Positions 40,625 to 50,594 are shown, counted from the first letter of the stretch. The stretch: DNA of 64,000 nucleotides from Pseudorhizobium banfieldiae (GCF_000967425.1 NZ_FO082820.1:1364001-1428000); one strand, 5' to 3'. Notes: generated by a model not told the origin, from the letters alone. Translations and numbers: made by a program.

Positions 40625-43600
40625 ATGTACGAGCACGAAAGCGGCTTGCCACTCGCCTATGACCGCGCCACCGGCAAACAGGAACTGCAGGGCGTCGTCT
40701 TCCATGGCGAGCGCCGCTTCATCCAAGGGGCGGAGCTCAACGACCTCCAGACAATCCAGCGGGAACGCTCGGCCCGGGTGGGGCGCCTGATCGCCAGCGA
40801 CGGCGACAGGATCGAACGAGCCGATGGCTTTGTAGACGTTGCCGCCGGTACGGTCACGCTGACCTCCGGCAAGATCTACGTCAACGGCGACGTCTTCCCT
40901 GTCGAGGAAGCGGTCCTTTCGTCGGTCCCGATGGTCGGCCGCGTCGAGATCGGCGTTCGGCTCACCAAAAGCTACGTCACTCACGAAGACGATCCGTCTC
41001 TTCTCGGCCTGGTGCAGGGCTCTCTCGCTGAGGGGGAGCCGGGCGCGGCGCGGGAAGTGGGCTCGATCGCATGGGCCCTCGAAGGGGATGAGGGCGAAGG
41101 CCAGTTCTATGCGGTGTATGTCCTTCAGGACGGCACCATCCTCGACCAGACCGGACCGTCAATGCTCGAGCCGGTCATGCAGCAGCTGGCAATCTACGAC
41201 CGACCGAACGGCAACTACATCGTGACCGGCAACAGGGTGACCGCCCTGGGGGCGAACGGTGGAAAGCAGCTGTTCGCGATCGAGGAGGGCGAGGCCAACA
41301 TCAACGGTTTCAAGCGCACCCGGTACGCAGCGCTCCGGTACGAAGAGGAAGAGGTGTGGGAAGAGGGGGCAATCCCCGGAGAGACCCATGTCTATCCCGG
41401 CGGGGCGAGCTACACCTTCAGCGTCGACTTCGCCCCCATCGGCGTCATCAACTCGATCCTCCTGACGAAGGAGAAGACGGTCACGGTGACTCGAGGAGCG
41501 ATCGCGCACGGCGCTGATGCTCTCCCGGACACAAGCGTTATTGCGATTCTGTCGGTTACGCAGGGGGCTACGACTTTCGACGCGGTGACCAGCTGGAACC
41601 GGGTCAATAACTCGGTTGATTGGGCACCGGGTGGCCCGGAGCCGGTCAGCGGTTCGACGTACACGGTTACCTACCGGTACCGGGACGCGGTTGCCCCGAC
41701 GTCGGCCACGGACTCTGAGATCACCGTCGCGAATGGGGCGACAGGCGGAGACATCATCGTCTCCTATACGCAGAAGCTGCCCCGGATCGACCGCATCGGC
41801 CTTCGGCAGGATGGCGCCCCGATCTACATCAAGGGCATACCTGCGCGGTCGAACCCGAAAGAGCCAACGGTACCGGCTGATGTTCTGGCGCTGTGCCAGG
41901 TCATCAATAACTGGATGTCGACCCCGATCGTCATCAATGACGGCGTGCGGTCCCTGCCGTATGCGGAGATGTGGCGGTACTTCAACCGCATCATCGACAT
42001 CGACAGGCTCGTGCAGCTCGAGCGGCTGAAAAGCGGCATCGACGCCAAGGAGCCTGTCGCCAAGAAGGGGATGTTCGTCGACCCGTTCATAGACGACACC
42101 TATCGGGATCAGGGGCAGATGCAGTCCGGCGCCATCGGCAATGGCATGCTTCAGCTTTCGATCACGCCGACCTTCTACATGGCGCCGCTTGCGGATCCGG
42201 TCATGCTCGACTGGACGGAAGAGGTCATCGTCAGCCAGGAGCTGAAGACCGCGTGTGAGAAGATCAATCCGTATGCGAACTTCATCCCCTTGCCGGGGAC
42301 CATGAAGCTCTCGCCTGCGGCAGACTTCTGGACGGAGAGCCGCACCGATTGGACATCGGCGCAAACGCTCGAGTTCAACCGAGGCACCCGCACCGACGGC
42401 GGCCCGCTGCAGACGTCGACGACGGAGACGCAGCTGGTCGATCAAAGGTCGGAACTCCTCCAGTTCCTGCGGCAGATCGAAGTGGACTTCACCATCTCCG
42501 GTTTTGGAGCGGGTGAGATCCTCGAGACGCTGACGTTCGACGGGATCGACGTGAAGCCGGCAGGGACGCAGACAGCCGATGCGAACGGCGTCATCGCCGG
42601 GACGTTCACGATCCCTGAGAACGTCACTGCGGGGAGCAAGGTCGTTCGTGCCATCGGCGAAGGGGAGACAGAGGCGACAGCCATGTTCACCGGACAGGGG
42701 ACGATCGCCATCGACGTCATGCGTCGTGTCACGACGATCAACAACTGGACGGCGCCGCGCGTCGAGCGCTTCGTCGAGCAGTGGGGCAACAACAACAACC
42801 AGTCTGACGGTGTCGGCGGGAACTCCGATCCGCAGGCTCAGATGTTCGCCGTTCCCGAGATGCGCCAGGTCGTGGGGGTTGACTTCCACATCTGCCACGT
42901 CGGCGATGAAGGGAACCACTTGCTGGTCGACCAAGTGTCCATCAGCAACGGTTACCCGACGCTGGAGATCTTCGCTGAAGCTCTGGTTCCTATGGCTGGC
43001 GTCGCGGCCGGTACGTGGTTGGAAGCCCGGTACACTCTGCCGGTAACTTCCGCCCCGGACCGCAGGCACGCCTTCGTCATCAAGACCGACGACAGCGACC
43101 ACTCGGTATCGCTCGCGGCGCTGGGTGGTTTCGACGCCGACCAGCAGAAGAGGGTGACGTCGCATCCCTATGTGACCGGCCCGCGCTTCTCCTCAGTCAA
43201 TGCGGAGACGTGGACGGCGCACCAGGATGAGGCGCTTGCCTTCCGGATCGTTGCGGCACGCTATCCCGTCACCACCAAGACCGTCGATCTCGGCACCTAC
43301 GATCTCGTCGACTGCTCTGACCTTCAGGTCCGCGCGGCTGTCGAATTGCCGGGTGCCGGCTGCAGCGTCGTCTTCGAGGTCGAGAGGCCGAACGGGACGA
43401 TCTATCGTCTGCTTCCGTTCCAGATCCTCCAGTTGACGGAGTACCTGACGGAGACGGTGGAGCTGCGGGCAGTCCTGACGGGCACCTCGAAGCTCTCTCC
43501 CATCCTCTACGCTCCTGTAGAGTTGGTGGCCGGGGAGATATCGACGGGCCTTACCTACATCACCCGGGCCTTCAGCCTGGGGACGGCGGTGAGGATTGCG

Positions 43601-43840
43601 GCCTACTACAAGGCGTACCTGCCGGGCGGCGCCACGGTGACCATGGACTACTCGATCGACGATGGTCCGTGGGTGACGTTGCCTCTCGATGAAACAGAAG
43701 CGCTTGCGTTCCCCCTTTGGGTGGAGCGGAAGCATGAAGAGACGGGCCTTACCGGCACCACCGCTCGCTTGAGGATCACAGGCACCGGGGGACCGGCTGC
43801 CCGGCTGATCGTCGGCGATCTCGGCGCCGGTATTTTCTAA
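40625..43840 (+). CDS. DUF4815-type large tail fibre protein
   Basis: A 1071-aa protein. The N-terminal region (about 1-130) has HGERRFIQGAELNDLQTIQR and a beta domain with GKIYVNGDVFPVEEAV, followed by the DUF4815 pattern; the rest is beta-rich with repeated strands. Such proteins are found after baseplate J/I genes in alphaproteobacterial myoviruses and act as large fibres or baseplate-fibre connectors. The start at ATG 40625 is preceded by a GAGAGG site. There is no sign of disruption. Confidence 0.75.
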   Translation: MYEHESGLPLAYDRATGKQELQGVVFHGERRFIQGAELNDLQTIQRERSARVGRLIASDGDRIERADGFVDVAAGTVTLTSGKIYVNGDVFPVEEAVLSSVPMVGRVEIGVRLTKSYVTHEDDPSLLGLVQGSLAEGEPGAAREVGSIAWALEGDEGEGQFYAVYVLQDGTILDQTGPSMLEPVMQQLAIYDRPNGNYIVTGNRVTALGANGGKQLFAIEEGEANINGFKRTRYAALRYEEEEVWEEGAIPGETHVYPGGASYTFSVDFAPIGVINSILLTKEKTVTVTRGAIAHGADALPDTSVIAILSVTQGATTFDAVTSWNRVNNSVDWAPGGPEPVSGSTYTVTYRYRDAVAPTSATDSEITVANGATGGDIIVSYTQKLPRIDRIGLRQDGAPIYIKGIPARSNPKEPTVPADVLALCQVINNWMSTPIVINDGVRSLPYAEMWRYFNRIIDIDRLVQLERLKSGIDAKEPVAKKGMFVDPFIDDTYRDQGQMQSGAIGNGMLQLSITPTFYMAPLADPVMLDWTEEVIVSQELKTACEKINPYANFIPLPGTMKLSPAADFWTESRTDWTSAQTLEFNRGTRTDGGPLQTSTTETQLVDQRSELLQFLRQIEVDFTISGFGAGEILETLTFDGIDVKPAGTQTADANGVIAGTFTIPENVTAGSKVVRAIGEGETEATAMFTGQGTIAIDVMRRVTTINNWTAPRVERFVEQWGNNNNQSDGVGGNSDPQAQMFAVPEMRQVVGVDFHICHVGDEGNHLLVDQVSISNGYPTLEIFAEALVPMAGVAAGTWLEARYTLPVTSAPDRRHAFVIKTDDSDHSVSLAALGGFDADQQKRVTSHPYVTGPRFSSVNAETWTAHQDEALAFRIVAARYPVTTKTVDLGTYDLVDCSDLQVRAAVELPGAGCSVVFEVERPNGTIYRLLPFQILQLTEYLTETVELRAVLTGTSKLSPILYAPVELVAGEISTGLTYITRAFSLGTAVRIAAYYKAYLPGGATVTMDYSIDDGPWVTLPLDETEALAFPLWVERKHEETGLTGTTARLRITGTGGPAARLIVGDLGAGIF

Positions 43841-43849
43841 GGTAGGAAG

Positions 43850-44815
43850 ATGGCGAACACCCAGCATTTCAACATTCCGAAGCCGGACACCTCGGCTGAT
43901 GTGGACGATGAGTTCTACCGGCTCATGGACGCATTGGATGTGGTCGACGCCATCCTCTTCACCCTCCAAACAGCCCTGGGTGGGAAAGCTAGTTCCACCC
44001 ACGGGCATGGCATCCCGGACATCACTGGCCTCGAGCAGGCCTTGGCAGACAAGATGCCGAAGGACAAGCCGTTCTCGCTCGACGACCTTCAGGACGTGGA
44101 GGGGGCTGGAGACGCGGCCCTGAACTACGTCCTGGTCAAAGGGGTGGATGGCCGGTGGAGGCCGTCGTCAGCGGCGGCTGCTATCGGCAACCACCAGCAT
44201 GGCGTAGGTGACATAACCGGGCTGGCGGCCCAGCTCAGTTCGATCGTCTCGAGCCTGAGGGACGGCGTTGGCTCGTCGCTCGACACGCTGAAGAAGATAG
44301 CGGCGGCGATCAACAACGACCCGAACTTCGCCGCAACGAACACAGCGGCCATGAATGGGAAGGTGTCGAAAGCTGGCGACGAGATGACGGGGAACCTGCT
44401 CATCTCCAAAGTCAACCCGATGGTCCGCCTCCATCATCCCAACGTCAAGGTGGGTGAGCTGTACGTCGATGCTAATGGCCGCCTGATCTACCGGGACCAG
44501 GGCGGGCAGGTGCACTTCTACATCGACACAGGCGGCGGGATATGGACCCAGCAGTTGGGTCACCTGAGTGACCGGATCGAGAACCGTGCGCTCGCGTGGG
44601 CAAACGACCGGGTTGCGAACTTGGCTTTCCGAAAGACGGGTCATTTCAGCGTCACCCTTGGCAGCGGCACGCATGTATATCGCTACAGCGGGATTGTTAT
44701 GGACGGGGTTACGACCGCTGGCGGGACAGCCAACCCATGGGAGCTTAGCCACATCCACTGTGCGTACCTTCAGGCCTATGACCCGGTTCGGGGCTGGGTT
44801 GCATTTAGCGGATGA
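43850..44815 (+). CDS. Tail fibre protein
   Basis: A 321-aa fibre. The N-terminal MANTQHFNIPKPDTSADVDD (1-20) is a common attachment motif. Then come HGHGIPDITGLEQALADKMP and HQHGVGDITGLAAQLSSIV, repeated fibre-type units. The C-terminal half is beta-rich and probably the receptor-binding tip (GHFSVTLGSGTHVYRYSGIV). The last bases overlap a possible start of the following gene. Confidence 0.8.
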   Translation: MANTQHFNIPKPDTSADVDDEFYRLMDALDVVDAILFTLQTALGGKASSTHGHGIPDITGLEQALADKMPKDKPFSLDDLQDVEGAGDAALNYVLVKGVDGRWRPSSAAAAIGNHQHGVGDITGLAAQLSSIVSSLRDGVGSSLDTLKKIAAAINNDPNFAATNTAAMNGKVSKAGDEMTGNLLISKVNPMVRLHHPNVKVGELYVDANGRLIYRDQGGQVHFYIDTGGGIWTQQLGHLSDRIENRALAWANDRVANLAFRKTGHFSVTLGSGTHVYRYSGIVMDGVTTAGGTANPWELSHIHCAYLQAYDPVRGWVAFSG

Positions 44816-44826
44816 TGGGGATTGCG

Positions 44827-45399
44827 ATGAAGATCAAAAGTTACGGACATTTCACGCCCTATCAGGGCGACGTCGCGGCCTACGCATTCTTCAGGAATGA
44901 GCACGGCCATGACTGGTACGATCTGCAAAGGGGAAAGGTAGCCGGCATCGGCAAGCTGGTGGAGCTAGGGCCAAAGGGGGCCTTTGTTAAGTCGCCTCAT
45001 GCGGTCTGGCTCGTGGTCGACCCGGAGGGCAGAGTTATCAATGTCGAAGTTGATCCCTCTAGGATCGTTCCTCGCGATAAGACCGTGCTCGGCATCGATG
45101 GGGCCTCACCGGGCGACTTCTCTGCCGGCATGATCTTCCAGGGCGGACAAATCCTACCTGCTCCTCCTGCTCCTCCGGCTCCCTATTACATCAACAAGGA
45201 AACTCCTTGGATGAGGATGACGGACGAGGAAGCGGAAGCGGTCGACGTGGCATACAACGCGGCCAGCGTCAGGTTCCGCCAGTCCTACAACTCAGCAGTC
45301 TCACTCAGGCCGGACACGGCGCTGTGGGATGAATGGAGGACGATCCTCGTCGGCGTCCTTGGGGAGCCGCGAACCGACCAGCTGCTCGAGAGAGAGTAA
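44827..45399 (+). CDS. Tail fibre assembly-like protein
   Basis: A 190-aa protein after the fibre gene. The N-terminal part is alpha/beta; a Pro-rich linker (PAPPAPPAPYY, about 115-125) precedes a C-terminal helical part (MTDEEAEAVDVAYNAA) typical of fibre chaperones. The start at 44827 (MKIKSYGHF) is preferred, with GGGGATT upstream; ATG at 44812 overlaps the fibre stop. Identification rests on position and the C-terminal pattern. Confidence 0.55.
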   Translation: MKIKSYGHFTPYQGDVAAYAFFRNEHGHDWYDLQRGKVAGIGKLVELGPKGAFVKSPHAVWLVVDPEGRVINVEVDPSRIVPRDKTVLGIDGASPGDFSAGMIFQGGQILPAPPAPPAPYYINKETPWMRMTDEEAEAVDVAYNAASVRFRQSYNSAVSLRPDTALWDEWRTILVGVLGEPRTDQLLERE

Positions 45400-45410
45400 C
45401 CCGAACACAG

Positions 45411-45436
45411 AACCCGCCCACTGAGGCGGGTTTTTT
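45411..45436 (+). terminator. Intrinsic terminator after the fibre genes
   Basis: ACCCGCC, 6-nt loop, GGCGGGT, then TTTTTT. It separates baseplate/fibre genes from the sheath/tube unit, so the sheath may have its own promoter or use readthrough. Confidence 0.85.
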
Positions 45437-45497
45437 CATGCCCGCCGCAAGCGGTTTTCAACACCCCGCGTCTGCGGGCTCAAGAGAGGAACTGAAC

Positions 45498-46967
45498 ATG
45501 GCCGACATCTTTCTGCACGGCGTGGAGACCATCGAGCGCAACAACGGACCCCGCCCGGTGGAGACGATCGACACGGGCATCATCGCCCTCATCGGCACGG
45601 CGCCGGACGCCAGCGACACGCTCTGGCCGATTAACCAGGTTGTTCCGGTGTATGGCAGCAACGGCCCGGTGACCGGGCTTGGCGAGACTGGCACGCTGCT
45701 CGATGCGATCGAAGGGATCTTCGACCAGGCGGGCCGTGTCTCTCAGACCGTGCTCGTCGTCCGCGTCGAGGAAGGCGAGGACATTTGGGAAACCATCAGC
45801 AACATCGTCGGCAACTCGGCCACCCTGACCGGCATGCACGCGCTGCGCGCCGCCAAGGCTGACCACGGCCTGACGCCGAAGCTGATCGTCGCGCCTGGCT
45901 TTACCTCGCAGCGGCCGGCGGACGGCGTCGCGTCCATCGCAGTCGGTGGGTCTGGAGGCGACGGCTACACCAGCGTCCCGACGGTGACGATCACCGGCGA
46001 CGGTAGCGGCGCTGAGGCGGAAGCGGTCATCAACAGCGAGACCGGAAAGGTGACGGAGATCGTCATCACCAAGCCCGGCTTCGGCTACACCGTCGCACCG
46101 ACGGTCACCCTGACCGGTGGCGGCGCGACGACGCAAGCGACAGCAACGGCGACTCTCGGCAGCGTGGCCAACCCGGTCACCGTCGAGGCGCTGTCTCTGG
46201 CCCGCAAGTTCCGCGCCGGCGTGATCAAAGACGCCCCAGCGACAAGCACGTCCGCCGCCATCTCTGATCGCGGGGACTACGACACCGACCGCCTCCTGAT
46301 CGTCGAGCCGATGGCGAAGGTCTTCAAGGATGGCGCTGCGGTGGCGCAGCCGGCATCTGCTCGAGTCGCCGGCCTTCAGGCGCGGGTCGACTACAGCGAG
46401 GGCTTTTGGGTCTCGCCGTCGAACCATGTCATCGAAGGCATCGTTGGCGCATCGCGGCCGATCGAGCACTCGATCATGGACCCGTCCGCGGAGTCGCAGC
46501 TCCTTAACCGGAATGCGGTGGCGGCCATCGTCCGCGCTCCGTCCGGCGGCTTCAAGCTGTGGGGCAACCGGGTTCCTTCGTCGGATCCGCTCGCGCAGTT
46601 CTGGTCCGTCCGCCGCGCGCACGACACGATCATCGACTCCATCGAACGGGCATCCGAACCGTTCATCGACAAGCCCTTCAGCGTGCAGGTGCTGGTCGAC
46701 ATTGCGGAGACGGTGAACTCGGCGCTGCGCCGCTGGGCAGCCCTGGGCGCCACCCTTGGCGGCCGGGTGTGGCTGGATCCCGGCCTCAACACGAAGGAGA
46801 CGTGGGCCTCCGGGCACCTCTACATCTCCTACGATGCTGAGGCGCCGGCTCCGATCGAGCACATCACCTTCATGTTCTCGCGGAACACTGGCTACTACGA
46901 GACCCTGTCTCAGAACGCCATCCGCGAGATCTCCCGCATCGCCGGCACGTCTCTGACCGCCGCCTGA
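45498..46967 (+). CDS. Contractile tail sheath protein (P2 FI-like) with inserted domain
   Basis: Main sheath protein of 489 aa, which contracts during injection. The sheath fold starts FLHGVETIERNNGPRPV and ends with FVDKPF-like and SAL.RW segments (NSALRRWAALGATLGGRVWL). Residues about 147-222 are an insertion of Gly/Thr-rich beta repeats (DGYTSVPTVTITGDGSGAEA, then FGYTVAPTVTLTGGGA), likely exposed on the outside. The start at 45498 has AGAGGA upstream. Confidence 0.92.
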   Translation: MADIFLHGVETIERNNGPRPVETIDTGIIALIGTAPDASDTLWPINQVVPVYGSNGPVTGLGETGTLLDAIEGIFDQAGRVSQTVLVVRVEEGEDIWETISNIVGNSATLTGMHALRAAKADHGLTPKLIVAPGFTSQRPADGVASIAVGGSGGDGYTSVPTVTITGDGSGAEAEAVINSETGKVTEIVITKPGFGYTVAPTVTLTGGGATTQATATATLGSVANPVTVEALSLARKFRAGVIKDAPATSTSAAISDRGDYDTDRLLIVEPMAKVFKDGAAVAQPASARVAGLQARVDYSEGFWVSPSNHVIEGIVGASRPIEHSIMDPSAESQLLNRNAVAAIVRAPSGGFKLWGNRVPSSDPLAQFWSVRRAHDTIIDSIERASEPFIDKPFSVQVLVDIAETVNSALRRWAALGATLGGRVWLDPGLNTKETWASGHLYISYDAEAPAPIEHITFMFSRNTGYYETLSQNAIREISRIAGTSLTAA

Positions 46968-46994
46968 TCCTCAAGCCCATAAGGAGAGATTTCC

Positions 46995-47510
46995 ATGCGG
47001 CACATTCTGCAGGGCTTCACCATGTACGTAGACGGCGTCGACTTCGGTATCGACACCGAGGAGGTGGAGCTCCCCATCCCGACCCCCATGACGCAGGAGT
47101 ACCGTGGGGGCGGTCAGGATCTCGGCGCAACGCTGCCCATGGCGGCGATCGAAGCGCTCGAGATCACCGTGAAGATGGCCGGCCACAACGTCGAGGTCAT
47201 GAAGAAGATGGCCCTGGCACCTGGCCAGACCACCCGCATCACCTTCCGCGGTGCTGTCATGCGTGAGCAGGACGGCGGCATCGCGGCTCACGTCTGCATT
47301 GTCGAGGGCGCCATCAACGGCGGCACCCGCGACCGGTGGCAGAGGGGTGAGAAGTCCGGCATCGAGTTCGTCGTCAATGGCGTGAAGTATTTCCGCTACG
47401 AGGCCGACACCGATGTCATCCACGAACTCCAGGTCTGGCCGCCGAAGCGCATCGTCAACGGCGTCAACCAGCTCTCGGAAGTCAACGCAGCGCTCGGCTA
47501 CGCAAGCTGA
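46995..47510 (+). CDS. Major tail tube protein (P2 FII-like)
   Basis: A 171-aa protein forming the rigid inner tube. It shows the family pattern with a beta barrel: MYVDGVDFGIDTEEVELPIP near the start, GQDLGATLPMAAIEALEITV (about 35-54) and KSGIEFVVNGVKYFRYEADT later. It is located just after the sheath gene as in P2. Confidence 0.92.
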   Translation: MRHILQGFTMYVDGVDFGIDTEEVELPIPTPMTQEYRGGGQDLGATLPMAAIEALEITVKMAGHNVEVMKKMALAPGQTTRITFRGAVMREQDGGIAAHVCIVEGAINGGTRDRWQRGEKSGIEFVVNGVKYFRYEADTDVIHELQVWPPKRIVNGVNQLSEVNAALGYAS

Positions 47511-47534
47511 GGCTAACCCCAACAGGAGTGTGAA

Positions 47535-48130
47535 ATGAACACGGTCGTAGGACGCACCAAGGCCTTGTCGGCTGAGGAGCTCGCGAGGGTGGAAGCTCGC
47601 CAGACACAGCAGGCTGAGGCGGAAGCATCCGCCCCAGCTGCACCGAAATTCGCGAGCAAGCAGGAGCGCACCCGGGAGGTGCCCCTCGAATGGCCGCTCG
47701 AGTACGACGGCAAGACCTGGGACAAAATCACGGTGCGCCGTGCGGTAGGCCCGGACTTCAAGGCGATCGCGCAGCTCGGTGGCACGAAGGACGAGGACGT
47801 CGGCCTCGCCCGAATCCTTTCCGATGCACCGGAAGCAATCATCCGCGCGCTCGACGGCGATGACTATGCCACCCTCATGGAAGCCATCCGGGATTTTCTT
47901 CCACGGAAGTTGCGGGCGGGGGACGAGCCGACTTCCGAGAATGGGACGAGTACGCAGCAGTCGTCGCCCACGTCCTCCACTTCGGATACCGCGACCTCCT
48001 AGAGATGGAGTTCTTTGAGCTGGTCAACGTCTGGTACCCGAGGGCCGTGCAGATCTTCGAGATCACGCAACAGACCAGCATCGAAAACCTGAAGAGGATC
48101 CTGACCGGTGGCGGCAAGCAGACAAGCTAA
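47535..48130 (+). CDS. Tail assembly chaperone with predicted -1 frameshift extension (E/E'-like)
   Basis: The zero-frame protein (47535-48002, 155 aa) matches tail assembly chaperones: acidic, with PLEYDGKTWDKITVRRAVG (about 55-73). The -1 frame stays open across its 3' end and encodes a coherent C-terminal part (WDEYAAVVAHVLHF, EFFELVNVWYPRAVQI, IENLKRILTG), ending at TAA 48128-48130, with no start of its own. This mirrors the E+E' arrangement of P2. A slippery G-rich stretch (47917-47923) lies just before the extension. The long form overlaps the tape-measure start by 23 bp. Confidence 0.8.
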
Positions 48131-50594
48131 ACTCGTCCTTACCCTCGTCGACCAGGTATCCGGTCCCGCGAGGGGCATCGTTGGCGCTCTCAGGGGCGTC
48201 GATAATGCCATCAAGACAGCCGGGACCGTAGCTATGGCGCCAGCGCGCGCCGTGGCTGCAGCGGGCCGGTCCCTGCGTCGCAACGCTGGTGACATGACAG
48301 TTGCCAGCGCTGCGATGACCATCGGCCTTACCAAGGCAGGACGCGCCATCTACGACATGGAAGACGTCCTCAACGAAATCGAAGGTCGCCGCTTTGGCAA
48401 GCGCGATCTGTTCAACTTGGCAGACGGTACCGAGATGACCCGCAAGGCGTTCCGCCAGTCGGTCACGGATCTCGTCACCACAATCGACAAGGAGTCGCCG
48501 CGCAACGCAGGCGAGATCGCCAAGGCCTATAACCAGCTGGTGCAGGCCGGTATGACGCACGAACAGGTGCACGGGATTCTGCCGACCTCCGTCGACTTCG
48601 CCATTGCCGGCAACTACGACACCGAAGAAGCGGCCGACAAGCTGACCAACGTCATGACCTCCATGCAGATGCCGATGGCGACGCTGGAGCAGGCGCAGGA
48701 AAGCGCCAAGCGGGCGGCCGACACGATCGCCTATGCCGCGAACATCACGAACTCCAACGTCGAGCAGATGACGGAGGCGTTCAAGTACGCCGCTCCGTCG
48801 GCAGCCGCGCTGGGAATCGACATCGAGCAGCTGGCGTCCATGTTCGTCATCCAGGCTCGCCGGGGTATCAAGGCATCTGAAGCCGGCGTCTCGATCCGTG
48901 CGATGTTTACCCGCATGGTGCGGCCGACGAAGATGGCGGCGGCAGCGCTGGCCAACTACAACATCGATCTCGCCGACTACCTCGAGCGATCCAAGGAAAT
49001 CTCCTCAGGCGACGTCGTCAACGCCCTGCAGGTGGGTGGCCTCGATGCTCGAGGCGCTACGGCCGAGATCGACAAGATCCTCGCCACCAGCGAGAGCACG
49101 GCAGTCAAGGTCCGGCAGATCACCGAAGCTATCACCAAGTCGGTGGGCGACAACAGCACCATGTCTGCCGAGGTGATCTCGGAAGCGGTGCGCGAAGTCA
49201 TGTATTCCTTCGGGGAAAACCTCGACGTCGAGCGGCTGATCGAGGACATGCAGAAGGCAAACATCGCGGTCTCGGATTTCTTCAAGATCTTCGACGTTCG
49301 CCAAGGCGCCCGAACGCTGTCCCTGTTCTCGGATGATCTCGGTCGCTGGATCGATAACATCCGGCAGAACGCCGGCGGCTTCAGCGAAGCGATGAGCGAC
49401 GTCCGAATGCAGGGCGTCGTCGGCGCCGTTGCTCGTATGGACTCCGCCTTGTTCGGTGTCCTTCGGGCAGCCGCCGACTCCGGAGTGCTGGACACGGTTA
49501 CGAATGGGCTTGAGAAGTTTGCCGCGGCGCTCAACAACCTCGCCAAGGTCAACCCTGAAGCTCTCGAGATCGGCACCTATGCCGTCATGGCTACGGCTGC
49601 GCTGGCGCCCCTTGGCTTCGCGCTGTCGGGGATCGCGACCGTCGCTGCGCTGGTGGTCAACCCGCTGGCGTGGGTGGCCGGTGGCCTTGCGTACCTGGCC
49701 TACCTCAACTTCGACAACCTGATGATATGGGCGAAGAACTTCGGCCCGGCTCTTCAGGAATCGTTGGGGCCGCGGACGCTGAATGCGATCGAGAAAGCCA
49801 AGGAGCTGCTCGGAAGCATCTTCAAGACCCACGAGTTCGATGCGGCTGCCGCTGGTAAGGCGCACGGGGAGGGCTTCGCCGCCTTCATCGAGAGCGAAGT
49901 CGTGGCGATGGAGCACAACATACAGCAGTTCCAGGATCTCTGGAGCCGCATGAAGGGCGGGTGGTTCAACTTCGAGGAATGGTGGAACGGTCTCGTGACC
50001 GACTTCCATACCGGACTCGACCGCTTCATCGCCGAGAGCAAGGACGGCTTCGTCCGCATGAAGAACGACCTCATCGCTGAGGGGCAGCAGCTTTACGATG
50101 CTGGCCTCCAGATGATCCAGTCTTTGTGGGACGGCGCCGTCGCCAAGTTCGAGGAGTTCATGGGCTGGGTGCGAGGCATCCCTGGCAGGATACGGGCCGC
50201 CATCGGCAGCATCACCATCGATAATGCGATCAACTTCGTGACCGGTGGGAATGAGCCGGTGGCGGTGCCGAACATTCAGGGCAGCAACGACAACGGCATT
50301 GATGGGGCTCGAGCCAAGGGTGGGCCAGTCAAGAAGGGGCTGACGTACCTGGTCGGCGAGGAAGGGCCGGAGCCCTTCACACCTACGCAGGACGGGCACA
50401 TCACGTCCAACAGGGATTGGCAGTCGGGACGGAGCGGAGGCGGAAGCAGCCGCGTCATTCAGATGACCAACCACTTCCACCTCAAGGGTGGGGCTACGAA
50501 GGACGACGCCAAGACCATCATCGACGAGCTCGATCGTCTTCTCGGCAGGGCAGAGCAGACCGCCTTTGGCGGCATGAAGTATGGAGAAACGTGA
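48108..50594 (+). CDS. Tail tape measure protein
   Basis: An 828-aa protein that sets tail length. The N-terminal part (LTLVDQVSGPARGIVGALRG, about 10-29) and the TP901-like core (MEDVLNEIE, AADTIAYAANITNSNVEQM) fit the family. A hydrophobic, membrane-like region spans about residues 485-535. By the usual 0.15 nm per residue the tail would be about 120 nm. GTG is the start codon, overlapping the chaperone extension. The stop overlaps the next start (TGATG). Confidence 0.92.
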   Translation: MAASRQAKLVLTLVDQVSGPARGIVGALRGVDNAIKTAGTVAMAPARAVAAAGRSLRRNAGDMTVASAAMTIGLTKAGRAIYDMEDVLNEIEGRRFGKRDLFNLADGTEMTRKAFRQSVTDLVTTIDKESPRNAGEIAKAYNQLVQAGMTHEQVHGILPTSVDFAIAGNYDTEEAADKLTNVMTSMQMPMATLEQAQESAKRAADTIAYAANITNSNVEQMTEAFKYAAPSAAALGIDIEQLASMFVIQARRGIKASEAGVSIRAMFTRMVRPTKMAAAALANYNIDLADYLERSKEISSGDVVNALQVGGLDARGATAEIDKILATSESTAVKVRQITEAITKSVGDNSTMSAEVISEAVREVMYSFGENLDVERLIEDMQKANIAVSDFFKIFDVRQGARTLSLFSDDLGRWIDNIRQNAGGFSEAMSDVRMQGVVGAVARMDSALFGVLRAAADSGVLDTVTNGLEKFAAALNNLAKVNPEALEIGTYAVMATAALAPLGFALSGIATVAALVVNPLAWVAGGLAYLAYLNFDNLMIWAKNFGPALQESLGPRTLNAIEKAKELLGSIFKTHEFDAAAAGKAHGEGFAAFIESEVVAMEHNIQQFQDLWSRMKGGWFNFEEWWNGLVTDFHTGLDRFIAESKDGFVRMKNDLIAEGQQLYDAGLQMIQSLWDGAVAKFEEFMGWVRGIPGRIRAAIGSITIDNAINFVTGGNEPVAVPNIQGSNDNGIDGARAKGGPVKKGLTYLVGEEGPEPFTPTQDGHITSNRDWQSGRSGGGSSRVIQMTNHFHLKGGATKDDAKTIIDELDRLLGRAEQTAFGGMKYGET

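Noticed and set aside
41159..43165. Long minus-strand open frame (668 codons) opposite the DUF4815 gene
   Set aside because: Arg/Asp/Val-rich composition typical of antisense frames in GC-rich genes; the plus strand encodes the coherent fibre protein.
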